Assembly (NCBI RefSeq): GCF_021183625.1
Contig: NZ_CP089214.1
Coordinates: 5,270,001 to 5,334,000, forward strand
Length of the DNA: 64,000 nt
Reading direction: 5' to 3'
Source of the DNA: Nocardia asteroides
GTDB lineage: Bacteria > Actinomycetota > Actinomycetes > Mycobacteriales > Mycobacteriaceae
Below are positions 1 to 9,464 of the stretch, one piece after another. Both the position numbers and the translations under genes were made by a program. Numbering within the stretch: the stretch's first letter is position 1; each line of letters starts with the position of its first letter. The notes beneath the pieces were generated by a model. It saw only the letters and a program-made list of their open reading frames with translations. It was not told the DNA's origin and made no database searches.

Positions 1-263
1 CCCAGGCCGCGGCGGGGATGCTCGGCCTGGTCAAGCTGCTGCTGGCCGGGCAGCACGGCCGCATCCCGCCGACCCTGTTCGCCGACAACCCGACCACGAA
101 GGTCGACTGGGAGCGGTCGAGCCTTCGCCTCGCCGCGAAGGTCGAGCCGTGGGAGCCGAGGGACGGCAGGCGCTACGGCGCGGTCTCCTCCTTCGGCGCG
201 GGCGGTTCCAACGCGCACGCGATCCTCGCGCTGCCGGTCCACGAGGAGAACGACGATGCCTAG
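1..263 (+). CDS. Polyketide ketosynthase, C-terminal end (partial, MbtC-like)
   Basis: The frame is open from the window edge to TAG at 261-263. It encodes the last part of a condensing enzyme. It opens with QAAAGM, which matches the conserved GHxEAAAG region after the second catalytic histidine, and it ends with the hallmark SSFGAGGSNAHAIL. No AT domain follows in this protein, so it is a stand-alone KS, as MbtC is in mycobactin biosynthesis (family knowledge). The KS-AT linker and AT lie on the next gene, whose ATG at 256 overlaps this stop by 8 nt, so the module is split over two translationally coupled proteins. The catalytic Cys and the first His are outside the window. The family call is sure; the exact pathway is inferred from the neighbours. 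Confidence 0.85.
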   Translation, partial: QAAAGMLGLVKLLLAGQHGRIPPTLFADNPTTKVDWERSSLRLAAKVEPWEPRDGRRYGAVSSFGAGGSNAHAILALPVHEENDDA

Positions 264-3200
264 CCATCGCCTGCCCGACGGGTCGATCCCGGTACTGCTC
301 TCCGCGGACAGCCCGGCGCTGCTGCGGGCCGAGGCCGCCGCTCTGCTCGGCTACCTCGCCCAGCACCCGGCCGTCGCGCCGGGCCGGGTGGCGGAGCAGT
401 TGCTGCGCACCCGGGTCGCGCGCGGGTATCGCGCGCTGCTCGCCGTCACCGACGGGGTCGAGCTCGCGGCCGCGCTCACCGCGGTGCGGGACGGGGTCGC
501 GCATCCGGGCGTCGTCTCCGCCGCCGAACCCGCGCTCGCGCGGAGCGTCGCGTTCGTGCTTCCCGGGCAGGGCACCCAGCGCAACGGGATGGGCCGGGTC
601 TTCTACGAGGGAGTCGAGGCGTACCGGGCCGAGGCCGATCGCTGCGCCGCGCTGTTCGAGGAGCAGTTCGGCGCCTCCCCGCTGCCCTACCTGCTCGGCA
701 CCGGCGACGAGGCGGAGGAGTCCGCCGCCGTCGTGCAGCCCGCGCTCTTCACCCAGATGGTGGCGCTCGGCGCGCTGTGGCGGTCGTTCGGCGTGCGGCC
801 CGCCGCCACCGTCGGGCACAGCCAGGGTGAGATCGCCGCCGCGTACCTGTCCGGGGTGATGAGCCTGGCGGACGCCGTCGTCGTGGTCGGGACCAGGGCG
901 CACGCCGTGGACAAGATCACCTCCGATCGCTACGCCATGGCGGTGGTCGCCGCCGACCGCGAGGAGTGCGAGGACGTCATCGCCCGGCTGCCGGGCTGGG
1001 CCCAGGTCTCGGTGCGGAACGCGCCGCGCATGGTCGGGGTCTCGGGGGAGCGGCACACCGTGCGGGCCGTGGTCGAGGCGCTCGCCGGGCGCGGGCGCTT
1101 CGCCCGGGTCATCCGGGTCGGCTATCCGGCGCACACGGTGCTGCTCAACGAGTTCCGCGACCTGATCCACGACGCGGTGCACAGCCGGCTCGACAGCACC
1201 CGGTTCCTGGACTCCGAGATCCTGTGCATCGGCTCGACGCTCGGCGCCGCCGTGACCCCCGAACTGCCGGTCGACGAATACTGGTTCTGGAACCTGCGCA
1301 ACCCCGTTCGCTTCGACCGCGCGATCGGCGCCGCCGTCGCCGCGGGCGTCGACACCTTCGTCGAACTCGCCGAGCACCCGACGCTGCACCTCGCCATCGA
1401 GGAGAACCTGGCCGAGATCGCCTCCACCAGGACTTTCGGCACCTCGCTGCGCACCGCGACCGACCTGCGCGAGTTCACCCGCAACCTGGCCGAGCTCGCC
1501 GTGGCCGACCTCGGATTCGCCTGGGACGGTCTGCGCACCGGCGACCGGACCCCGCCCGCGCCACCGCTGCTCGACTTTCCCAATGTCGCCATGAACGAGC
1601 TCACGCTGTGGCTCCCGTACGACACCTCCATCGGGCGGGCTGATCGCACCGATGCCCCCACCATCAGGCGTGGTCAGGCTGATCGCACCGACGCCCCCAC
1701 CGTCGGGCTCAGTCAGGCTGATCGAGCCGGTGGGCACGGCGAGCCGCGAACCGTTGTGGCCGCGGGGCCGCAACCGCAGCTGCTGGTGGACACCTGGGTC
1801 CGGCTGAGCCAACGCTCGGTCACCGCGCCGCGACGGCTCGGCATCGTCGACCACACCGGCGAGCAGGCCGCACTCGCCGCCGAGTTGTCCGAGTACGCGA
1901 GCAGGCAGGGGCTCGACGGGCGGCTGCTCGGCCCGGACACCCCCGCGGACGATATCGACACCGTCGTGGTGCTGCTACCGACGCGCCCGGCACCGGACGC
2001 CGCGACGGCAGTCCGCGAACTCGCCGCCTTCCTCGGCGAACGCGGCTGGTGGAGCCCGCCCGGCGCAGCGATCGCCGAGTACTGGCTGATCACCACCGGC
2101 GGCGAGGCGGTGCTGCCCGATGACGCCCCGCCACACCCGGTGCACGCCGCCGCGAGCGCCGCCTTCCGCTCCGCGGGCGCGGAGTACCCCGGCATCGCCT
2201 TCCGCCACCTCGACCTCGGCGCCGAGCGCACCGCACCCGCCATCGTCACCGCCCTGCACACCGCGGCGGAGCCGGAGCTGGCACTGCGCGAGGGCAACCT
2301 CTACGCCAAGCGGCTCACCGAGGCCGACCCGGCCGCCCTGCTCACCGGGCCGATCCGCGCCGCCGACGTCCTCGTGACCGGCGGCACCGGCAGCCTCGGG
2401 CTCGAGTTCTGCGAGCACGCGGTGCGCTCCGGCGCGCGCCGGGTGACGCTGCTCAGCCGCTCCGGCGAGACCCCGGCGGTGACCGCGCGGCTGCGCGGGC
2501 TGCGCGCGCTCGGCCCCGCCGAGATCGAGGTCATCGCCTGCGATATCGCCGACCCCGGCGCCGTGGCCGCGCTCGCCGATCGCCTCGCGACGGTCGGGGC
2601 GCTGGTGCACGCCGCCGCCGACAATGCGGCGATCGGCCCGGGTGGGCTCACCGACATCACCGCCGACCAGGTCGAGCGGGCCGTGCGCGGCCGGGTGCTC
2701 GGGCTCGAGCTGGTGCTGGAGCGGCTGGCGCCGGAGTGCGAGATCGTGCTCTGCTCCTCGCTCGCCGCCACCATCGGCGGCCGCGGCACCGTGCTGTACG
2801 CGGCCGCCAACCGCCTGGTGGACGCACTCGCCAAGCGGTACCGCGCGAGCGGCAGGCACTGCGTGGCCGTGCAGTGGGGGCAGTGGGCGGTCTTCCGCGG
2901 CAGCGGGGACGCCGAGCTGGCCGGGCTCGCAGAGGTCGGCTACCTGCCGATGGAATCGGCCGACGCGCTCGCACTCGGCCTCGGCGGGCTGCGCACCGAC
3001 GCCGCGGTCGCCGCCTTCGACTGGGAGCGCGGCCGGAACATACTCGGCGCCTTCGGATACGGTCCGCTGCTCGCCGACCTGAACACCCCGGTTGCCGCCG
3101 CCAGCCCCGAGCACGCTGCTGACCCCGCACACGCTGCTGACCCCGCACACGCTGCTGAGCCCGCACCGGTCGCTGGGCCTACGGCTGATGTCGCAGCGCA

Positions 3201-4656
3201 CGTTGCCACCTTGCTGGCCGGAATCATCGGCGCCGACGATCCCAGCTCCATCGACGGCACCCGCCCGCTGGTCGCCATCGGCCTCGACTCGCTACAGGCG
3301 CTCGCACTACGCAGGCAGGTCGCGAGCACCTTCGACGCAGACATACCGGTGTCGGAGCTGATCGGCGGGGCATCGCTGAACGACGTCATCCGGCTCATCG
3401 GCGTACCCGCCGCCACCTCGGCCGCGGCCCCGGCAGCACGGTCCGACGCCCCGGCCTCGGCGGCACCGGCCCGTGCCGCCCGGTCCACCCCGGATTTCGC
3501 GGCCACCCCGGACCTCACCCCCGCCGAACGCCTCACCAGGGCGAAAGCGGCGGCCCAGCTCGCGGTCCCGACCGACTTCGACGAGAACACCTTCCACTCC
3601 GCCCGCCGCGACCTGGACCTCTTCGGCCTCCACGCCATGCTAACCACCCTGCGCCCCCACCTGTCGCACACCGAACCGCGCACCGCCGACGACCTCGCCG
3701 ACCGCCTCCACTTCGCCTCCCGACACCGCTGGCTACTCCGCCAGTGGCTCCAAGCCCTCACCACCGACGGCTGCCTCACCGGCGACCGGTCCACCGGCTA
3801 CCGCTACGCCCGCGAGGTCGCACCCCCGGAACGCCCCGACCTGGCACAGGTCTGCGCCGACCTCGGCTACCCCCGCCCCCTCGCCGACTTCTTCCAGTCC
3901 TCCGACGACCACCTGACCGAGCTGGTCCAGGACACCATGCGCCTCCAGGAGCTGCTCTTCCCGGACGGCCACATGACCACCGCCGAAGCCGCTTACCGGA
4001 ACAACCTGAGCAGCCGATACCTGAACCTCGCCGCGGGCCGCGCGGTCGCCGACCTGGTCACCGGCATCGCACGGCGCCACACCCCGGCCCTGGTACTCGA
4101 GCTGGGCGCCGGAATCGGCGGTACCACCGACGAGGTCGCCGCGGCCCTGGACGGCCTCCCGGTCGAGTACCACTTCACCGACGTCTCCGACTTCTTCCTG
4201 ACCGCCGCGAAGCACCGCTTCGCCCGCTACCCGTGGATGCGCTACGCCCTGGTCGACATGAACCGCGACCTGAAGACCCTCGCCCCCGCCGACATCGTGA
4301 TCGCCGCCAACGTCCTGCACAACGCGCACGACATCGGCGTCACGCTGCGGCAACTGCACGACCTGCTGCGACCCGGCGGCGCGCTGGTCGTGCTCGAAAC
4401 CTGCCACGCGCACTGCGAACAGCTCACCTCGGTGCACCTGCTCATGTCCCCGCAGCCCGGCCAACCGCACGCAGGCCTGGCCGACGTGCGCGCGGGCACC
4501 GACCGCATCTTCCTCACCGAGGACGAGTGGCGCGCCGAACTCCGCGCGGCCGGCCTCACCCCCGACCTGGTCCTGCCGCAGCGAGACCACCCGATCGCCG
4601 CCCTCGACCAGCGCGTCTTCACCGCCATCCGCGACATCGAACCGGGCAGGAAGTGA
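256..4656 (+). CDS. PKS protein: AT-KR-ACP with C-terminal methyltransferase domain
   Basis: 1466 aa. The N-terminal ~95 residues resemble a KS-AT linker, which fits the KS being on the upstream protein. The acyltransferase has GHSQGE near residue 188 and a YPAH motif at the usual specificity site, which is neither the common malonyl HAFH nor the methylmalonyl YASH type. A ketoreductase starts with VTGGTGSLG near residue 704 and keeps Ser, Tyr and Asn (CSS...YAAAN). A carrier domain has GLDSL near residue 1010. Residues ~1100-1466 form a class I SAM methyltransferase (LELGAGIGG near 1281). AT-KR-ACP resembles mycobactin MbtD, which is about 1000 aa, so the methyltransferase is an extra. Two in-frame tandem repeats sit in linkers. 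The TGA overlaps the GTG of the downstream NRPS gene (GTGA). Probable role: a reduced, possibly C-methylated ketide extension in a siderophore. Confidence 0.8.
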   Translation: MPSHRLPDGSIPVLLSADSPALLRAEAAALLGYLAQHPAVAPGRVAEQLLRTRVARGYRALLAVTDGVELAAALTAVRDGVAHPGVVSAAEPALARSVAFVLPGQGTQRNGMGRVFYEGVEAYRAEADRCAALFEEQFGASPLPYLLGTGDEAEESAAVVQPALFTQMVALGALWRSFGVRPAATVGHSQGEIAAAYLSGVMSLADAVVVVGTRAHAVDKITSDRYAMAVVAADREECEDVIARLPGWAQVSVRNAPRMVGVSGERHTVRAVVEALAGRGRFARVIRVGYPAHTVLLNEFRDLIHDAVHSRLDSTRFLDSEILCIGSTLGAAVTPELPVDEYWFWNLRNPVRFDRAIGAAVAAGVDTFVELAEHPTLHLAIEENLAEIASTRTFGTSLRTATDLREFTRNLAELAVADLGFAWDGLRTGDRTPPAPPLLDFPNVAMNELTLWLPYDTSIGRADRTDAPTIRRGQADRTDAPTVGLSQADRAGGHGEPRTVVAAGPQPQLLVDTWVRLSQRSVTAPRRLGIVDHTGEQAALAAELSEYASRQGLDGRLLGPDTPADDIDTVVVLLPTRPAPDAATAVRELAAFLGERGWWSPPGAAIAEYWLITTGGEAVLPDDAPPHPVHAAASAAFRSAGAEYPGIAFRHLDLGAERTAPAIVTALHTAAEPELALREGNLYAKRLTEADPAALLTGPIRAADVLVTGGTGSLGLEFCEHAVRSGARRVTLLSRSGETPAVTARLRGLRALGPAEIEVIACDIADPGAVAALADRLATVGALVHAAADNAAIGPGGLTDITADQVERAVRGRVLGLELVLERLAPECEIVLCSSLAATIGGRGTVLYAAANRLVDALAKRYRASGRHCVAVQWGQWAVFRGSGDAELAGLAEVGYLPMESADALALGLGGLRTDAAVAAFDWERGRNILGAFGYGPLLADLNTPVAAASPEHAADPAHAADPAHAAEPAPVAGPTADVAAHVATLLAGIIGADDPSSIDGTRPLVAIGLDSLQALALRRQVASTFDADIPVSELIGGASLNDVIRLIGVPAATSAAAPAARSDAPASAAPARAARSTPDFAATPDLTPAERLTRAKAAAQLAVPTDFDENTFHSARRDLDLFGLHAMLTTLRPHLSHTEPRTADDLADRLHFASRHRWLLRQWLQALTTDGCLTGDRSTGYRYAREVAPPERPDLAQVCADLGYPRPLADFFQSSDDHLTELVQDTMRLQELLFPDGHMTTAEAAYRNNLSSRYLNLAAGRAVADLVTGIARRHTPALVLELGAGIGGTTDEVAAALDGLPVEYHFTDVSDFFLTAAKHRFARYPWMRYALVDMNRDLKTLAPADIVIAANVLHNAHDIGVTLRQLHDLLRPGGALVVLETCHAHCEQLTSVHLLMSPQPGQPHAGLADVRAGTDRIFLTEDEWRAELRAAGLTPDLVLPQRDHPIAALDQRVFTAIRDIEPGRK
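1639..1731 (+). repeat. 39-bp in-frame tandem repeat in PKS linker
   Basis: Copies beginning GCTGATCGCACC start at 1639 and 1678, and a third, truncated copy starts at 1717, giving a period of exactly 39 nt (13 codons). The peptide units read ADRTDAPTIRRGQ, ADRTDAPTVGLSQ and ADRAG. The repeat lies between the AT domain and the KR-containing half, so it lengthens a flexible linker without breaking the frame. Confidence 0.85.
3112..3165 (+). repeat. 18-bp x3 in-frame tandem repeat before ACP
   Basis: Three head-to-tail 18-bp units start at 3112, 3130 and 3148. The first two are identical and the third has one change. They encode HAADPA/HAADPA/HAAEPA in the Ala-Pro-rich linker between the KR and ACP domains. 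The period is a multiple of three and the frame is kept. Confidence 0.85.
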
Positions 4657-7600
4657 GCACCGTGGACAGCACCGGAGCCCCCGCGGCCATCGACCGGACC
4701 GAGATCACCGCCGCGATCGCGGCCGCCCTCGGCATCGAACCGGACGCGATCGACAGCGACGCCGACCTGATCGAACTCGGCCTCGACTCCATCCGGATCA
4801 TGAAACTGGCGGGCGGCTGGCGCAAACGCGGCGCCGCGATCAACTTCGCCCAGCTCGCCGCCGCCCCCACCGTGGCGGCCTGGCAGGAGCTGCTCGGCGC
4901 CCACGAACCGGAGCCCCCCGCACCGGCCCCACCCGACCCCGGCGCCGACGACGAGCCCTTCCCGCTCGCGACCATGCAGCACGCCTACTGGATCGGCCGC
5001 GCCGACGAGCAGGAGCTTGGCGGCGTCGCCGCGCACCTCTACGTCGAATTCGACGGCAACTCGATCGATCCCGCCCGGCTGGAGCGGGCGGTGGCCGACC
5101 TGGTCGCCGCCCACCCCATGCTGCGCACCCGCGTCCTACCCGACGGCACCCAGCAGACACTCCCCGCACCCGGCCGCCCGGTCTTCGCCGTCACCGATCT
5201 CCGCGACCACCCGGACGCCGAAGCCGAGCTGAACCGGCTGCGCGACAGCAAGACCCACCAGCGCCTCGCCATCGAGGACGGCCAGGTGCTCGACGTCACC
5301 CTCACCCTGCGCCCCGGCGACCGCTGCCGCCTGCACCTCGACGTCGACATGATCGCGGGCGACGCCATGAGCTACCGCGTCCTCGTCGCCGAACTCGCCG
5401 AGCTCTACCACGGCGCCACCATCACCGCCCCCGGCTACACCTACCGCCGCTACCGCACCGAGCACCGGCTGGACGAGGCGACCAGGGAGCGCGACCGCCG
5501 GTGGTGGCAGCGGCGGCTGCCCGAGCTCCCCGGCGCCCCCGAACTCCCGGCGGTGCCGGTGGGCGAACGCACCGCCCCGCACCGCACCGTCCGCTACGAC
5601 CACTGGCTCGCCCCCGAGGCCAAGCGGCGGTTGCTCGCCGCCGCGCACGAGCGCGGCATCACCCCGGCCATGGCGCTGGCGGCGGTCTTCGCCGACACCA
5701 TCGGCGGCTGGTCCGCGCAGAGCCGCTTCCTGCTCAATGTGCCGCTCTTCCACCGCGAACCGGTGCACCCCGAGATCGACCGGGTGATCGGCGATTTCAC
5801 CTCCTCGATCATGCTCGACGTGGATGTCACCGCGGAGCTGACGGTGACCGAGCGGGCGCGGGCGCTGCAGCGCGCCGTGCACGAAGCCGGCGCGCACGCC
5901 GGGTGGTCCGGGCTGGAGGTGCTGCGCGACCTCGGCAGGCAGCGCGGCGAGCCGGTGCTCGCCCCGATCGTCTACACCAGCGCGCTCAACCTCGGCGAGC
6001 TCTTCGCGGAGCGGGTCACCGAGACCTTCGGCGACCCGGTCTGGATCATCTCGCAGGGCCCGCAGGTACTGCTGGACGCGCAGGTCACCGAGGTGCGCGG
6101 GGGACTGCTGCTGAACTGGGACGTGCGCGACTCCGCCTTCCCGGCCGGGCTGGTCGACGCCATGTTCGCGCACTACACCGCCGCCGTCGCCCGGCTCGGT
6201 GCCGAGGCCGGCGGCTGGGCGGCCGGTGCCGCCCCCGCGCTCCCGGCCGCGCAGGCCGCGGTGCGGGCCGCCGTGAACGCCACCGACGGCCCGGTCAGCG
6301 GCCGCCGCCTGCACCAGGGCTTCTTCGAACACGCCGCCGCGAACCCCGCCGCACCCGCGGTGGTCGGCGAGCCGGGCTGGAGCTACGGCGCGCTCGCCAG
6401 GGCCGCGCTGGCCGTCGCGGGCGCGCTGACCGCCGCCGGGGTGCGCCCCGGCGACGCCGTCGCGGTCCAGCTGCCGAAGGGGCAGGACCAGATTCTCGCC
6501 GTGCTCGGCGTGCTCGCGGCGGGCGCCGCGTACGTGCCCATCGGCTTCGACCAGCCCACCGCGCGCCGCGCCGAAATCCTCCGCACCGCCGATGTCGCCG
6601 TCGCGCTCACCGTGCCGGGCGCCGACCTCGGCCCCGATGTCACAACCGTGGCCATCGCCGACGCCCGCACCGCGCAGCCGCTCGCGCAACCCGTGTACCC
6701 GGACCCCGAGGCCATCGCCTACGTCATCTTCACCTCCGGCTCGACCGGCAAGCCCAAGGGCGTCGACGTGCCGCACCGCGGCGCCATGAACACCATCGAC
6801 GCGGTGAACGAGCACTTCGGCGTCGGCCCCGCCGACCGGGTGCTCGCGCTCTCGGCGCTGGAGTTCGACGCCTCGGTCTACGACATCTTCGGCATGTTCG
6901 CGGCGGGCGGCGCGATCGTCGCGGTCGACGCCGAGCAGCGCGCGGAGGCCACCACCTGGGTGCGGCTGCTGCGCGAGCACCGGGTCACCATCCTGAACTG
7001 CGTGCCGAGCATGCTCGACATGATCCTGGAGACCGGCGGCGACCGGCTCGGCGACGCGCTGCGCGCGGTGACGCTCGGCGGCGACTGGGTCGGCGCCGAC
7101 CTGGCCCGCAGGCTGGCGAAGCAGGTGCCCGGGTGCCGCTTCGCCGGACTCGGCGGCGCGACCGAGACCTCGATCCACAACACCATCTGCGAGGTGCGCG
7201 GCGAGCCGCCCGCGCACTGGGCGACGGTGCCGTTCGGGGTGCCGCTGCGCAATGTCCGCTGCCGCGTGGTCTCGCAGGCCGGGCGGGACTGCCCGGACTG
7301 GGTTCCCGGCGAATTCTGGGTCGGCGGCGCGAACGTGGCGGCCGGGTACCGCAACGACCGGGAGCGCACCGCCGAGCGCTTCGTCGAGTACGACGGGTTG
7401 CGCTGGTACCGCACCGGCGACCTGGCCCGCTACTGGCCGGACGGCACCATCGAATTCCTCGGCCGCGCCGACCACCAGGTGCAGCTCCGCGGCTACCGGG
7501 TCGAGCTTGGCGAGGTGGAGAGCGCGCTGCGCACCGTGCCCGGGGTGCGGCACGCGGTCGCCGCCGCCATCGGCCCGAAGCTGGTGGCCGCCGTCTCCGG

Positions 7601-8096
7601 CGCCGAGATCGGCGACCCCACCGCCGCCCTCGCCGAGCTGCTGCCCGGCTACATGATCCCGGCCCGGATCGAGCACCTGGCGCAGATGCCGCTCACCGAC
7701 AACGGCAAACTCGACCGCCGCGCCGTACTCGCGTTCCTGGAATCGGCCGGGGACACGGCCGAGCACGTCGCGCCGCGCGACGACCTGGAGGCCGCGCTCG
7801 CCGACATCGCGCGCGGCGTCCTCGGCTCCGGCCCCATCGGCGTGCACGACGACTTCTTCGGCCTGGGCGGCGACTCCGTGCTCGCGACCAGTTTCGTTGC
7901 CCGGGTGCGGGAGTGGCTGGAGACCGACCACGCCCTGGTCTCCGACGTCTTCGCCACCCGGACCGTCGCCGCGCTCGCCGCCCGGCTCACCGCGCGCGAG
8001 GCCGGCCGCGGCACCCCCGACCGGCTGCCGGTGGTCGCCCGGCTCTACCTCGAGGTCGCGGCCATGAGCGACGAGGAGGTCATGGCCTCCGGCTAG
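4653..8096 (+). CDS. NRPS: ArCP-cyclization-adenylation-PCP (MbtB/phenyloxazoline synthase-like)
   Basis: 1147 aa, starting at a GTG that overlaps the previous stop. An N-terminal carrier domain has Ser46 in LGLDSIRIM, as expected for an aryl carrier protein. It is followed by a condensation-type domain with the heterocyclization signature DxxxxD (DMIAGD near residue 233), which replaces the HHxxxDG of ordinary C domains. An adenylation domain has IFTSGSTGKPKG near residue 691, the variant A4 stretch FDASVYDIFG and GGATET. A C-terminal PCP has GGDSVLAT near 1072. This order is that of MbtB in mycobactin biosynthesis, which joins salicylate to Ser/Thr and cyclises it to a phenyloxazoline. Whether Ser, Thr or Cys is used cannot be read safely. 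The stop overlaps the stop of the convergent oxidase gene. Confidence 0.87.
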   Translation: MSTVDSTGAPAAIDRTEITAAIAAALGIEPDAIDSDADLIELGLDSIRIMKLAGGWRKRGAAINFAQLAAAPTVAAWQELLGAHEPEPPAPAPPDPGADDEPFPLATMQHAYWIGRADEQELGGVAAHLYVEFDGNSIDPARLERAVADLVAAHPMLRTRVLPDGTQQTLPAPGRPVFAVTDLRDHPDAEAELNRLRDSKTHQRLAIEDGQVLDVTLTLRPGDRCRLHLDVDMIAGDAMSYRVLVAELAELYHGATITAPGYTYRRYRTEHRLDEATRERDRRWWQRRLPELPGAPELPAVPVGERTAPHRTVRYDHWLAPEAKRRLLAAAHERGITPAMALAAVFADTIGGWSAQSRFLLNVPLFHREPVHPEIDRVIGDFTSSIMLDVDVTAELTVTERARALQRAVHEAGAHAGWSGLEVLRDLGRQRGEPVLAPIVYTSALNLGELFAERVTETFGDPVWIISQGPQVLLDAQVTEVRGGLLLNWDVRDSAFPAGLVDAMFAHYTAAVARLGAEAGGWAAGAAPALPAAQAAVRAAVNATDGPVSGRRLHQGFFEHAAANPAAPAVVGEPGWSYGALARAALAVAGALTAAGVRPGDAVAVQLPKGQDQILAVLGVLAAGAAYVPIGFDQPTARRAEILRTADVAVALTVPGADLGPDVTTVAIADARTAQPLAQPVYPDPEAIAYVIFTSGSTGKPKGVDVPHRGAMNTIDAVNEHFGVGPADRVLALSALEFDASVYDIFGMFAAGGAIVAVDAEQRAEATTWVRLLREHRVTILNCVPSMLDMILETGGDRLGDALRAVTLGGDWVGADLARRLAKQVPGCRFAGLGGATETSIHNTICEVRGEPPAHWATVPFGVPLRNVRCRVVSQAGRDCPDWVPGEFWVGGANVAAGYRNDRERTAERFVEYDGLRWYRTGDLARYWPDGTIEFLGRADHQVQLRGYRVELGEVESALRTVPGVRHAVAAAIGPKLVAAVSGAEIGDPTAALAELLPGYMIPARIEHLAQMPLTDNGKLDRRAVLAFLESAGDTAEHVAPRDDLEAALADIARGVLGSGPIGVHDDFFGLGGDSVLATSFVARVREWLETDHALVSDVFATRTVAALAARLTAREAGRGTPDRLPVVARLYLEVAAMSDEEVMASG

Positions 8097-9454
8097 CAGC
8101 CCGGCAGCGGCGTCCCGACGATGATGCTGCCGACGCTGCACTCCTCGAGCTCGTCCACCCCCGCGGCGCGCACGAACGCAGCGGTGTCGCCGAAGCCCTG
8201 GGCGCAGGCGCCGAGCCCCATGGCCGTCGCGGCCAGGTACACGGTCTGCATGAGCACCCCGACGTGCTTGAGGATCACCGCGTAGGAGACCTGCTCGTAG
8301 GTCCACATGACCCGCCCGGTCCGCGCGCCGATGACCAGCAGCACCTGCGGCTCCGCGCCATCGGCGAGCGTCGCCGACGTCGACTTGACCAGGGTGGAGA
8401 CCGCCGGGCTCGCCGCATCGGCGATCGGCCGCAGCGCGTGCTCGTGCGCGTCGTAGTGGTACATGCCCGGCGCCAGCCCCGCGACAGCGCGGACCACCGG
8501 ATACAGCTCCAGCTCGTACACGCTGCCCCCGCTCGGGTACGGCTTGGAGACCAGCTCCTCTCCGGGCACCTCGGACCGCACCCCCCGGCTCCGCGCGGTG
8601 CGGAAGAGCAGCTCGGCGAGCTGCCCGAGCGTGATCGGCGCGGCGTCGTCGAAGGCGCGGGTGGAGACCCGGTCCTCCAGCACGGCGGTGAGCGTGGGGT
8701 CGGTGGCGCGCAGGGCCTCCAGGTCGGGGCGCGGCAGCGGGATCGGTTCGGCCGGGTACTTCGGCTTGCGCGCGGGTGGCTGCGGGAACTGCCCCTTCGC
8801 CCACTTCGTCGGCCCGAAGTGCTCCCAGGTCACAACGCGCTCGCCGAGCGTGCTGCGCCGGTGGAACCACAGGTCGGGCGCGCTCCAGCTGCGGCTGCTG
8901 AACGCCTGCTCCTCGGTGGCCGGATCGGCCAGGAAACCGCCGCGGTGCAGATCCGCCCGGAAGCGGTCCGCCGCGGGCAGCCCCGAGCCGGAGGGCTCCA
9001 GCAGCGCCAGGTACCGCGGATCGTGGATCCGGATGTCGCACCAGGACAGCGGGTGCTCGAGCACGAACCCGTCCGCATCGCGGTGCAGCACCGCGAACTT
9101 GGAGAGGGTCGCGGTCGGCGGCAGCGGCGCGGGCTCGCCCTGCGGCGGGGTCCCGAACGGCAGCACCGTGTACAGGTCGCGCCCCTCCGCGCGCACCGTG
9201 ACCGCCAGCCAGCCCGCCCCCGCGAGCCGGTCCAGCAGCGGCGTGACGTCCTCGCCCGCTGCCGTCGCCAGCTCGGCGACCGTGGCGGGCCCGCGATTGA
9301 GCGTCTTGAGCGCGAGCAGCTGCCCCCGCGGCAATCCGCTGAGCTTCTGCTTCCGTGGCGGGTTCAGCAGCACCGCCGCCGCCGGGGTGATCACACAGGT
9401 GGCACCGGCCCGGAGCGCGAGCCGCGTCTCACCGGACGACATCAGAACGGGCAC
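8093..9454 (-). CDS. SagB/McbC-type azoline dehydrogenase (nitroreductase fold)
   Basis: 453 aa. The C-terminal ~250 residues match the SagB-type FMN dehydrogenase family: VLEDRVSTRAF at the start of the domain, PSGGSVYELELYPVV, an internal MYHYDAHEHAL and the late GLGACAQGFGDTAAF. The N-terminal half is the less conserved arm seen in this family. Members oxidise thiazolines or oxazolines to the aromatic azoles (family knowledge). The gene sits tail to tail with the Cy-domain NRPS, the stop codons overlapping, which suggests it aromatises the ring made there (inference). An ATG 12 nt inside the listed GTG start is an alternative. It heads toward the siderophore-binding gene side of the cluster and may be co-transcribed with it from the IdeR-like box. 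Confidence 0.8.
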   Translation of the reverse strand: MPVLMSSGETRLALRAGATCVITPAAAVLLNPPRKQKLSGLPRGQLLALKTLNRGPATVAELATAAGEDVTPLLDRLAGAGWLAVTVRAEGRDLYTVLPFGTPPQGEPAPLPPTATLSKFAVLHRDADGFVLEHPLSWCDIRIHDPRYLALLEPSGSGLPAADRFRADLHRGGFLADPATEEQAFSSRSWSAPDLWFHRRSTLGERVVTWEHFGPTKWAKGQFPQPPARKPKYPAEPIPLPRPDLEALRATDPTLTAVLEDRVSTRAFDDAAPITLGQLAELLFRTARSRGVRSEVPGEELVSKPYPSGGSVYELELYPVVRAVAGLAPGMYHYDAHEHALRPIADAASPAVSTLVKSTSATLADGAEPQVLLVIGARTGRVMWTYEQVSYAVILKHVGVLMQTVYLAATAMGLGACAQGFGDTAAFVRAAGVDELEECSVGSIIVGTPLPGC

Positions 9455-9464
9455 AGCGCGATTC

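Noticed and set aside
1639..3165. Could the direct repeats be a CRISPR array?
   Set aside because: Units are contiguous without spacers and lie in frame inside a PKS gene. No CRISPR array or cas gene was found in the window.
5136..9041. Long minus-strand frame opposite the NRPS gene and across the SagB gene
   Set aside because: It is the antisense shadow of the NRPS frame and disagrees with the SagB frame; no domain is recognisable.
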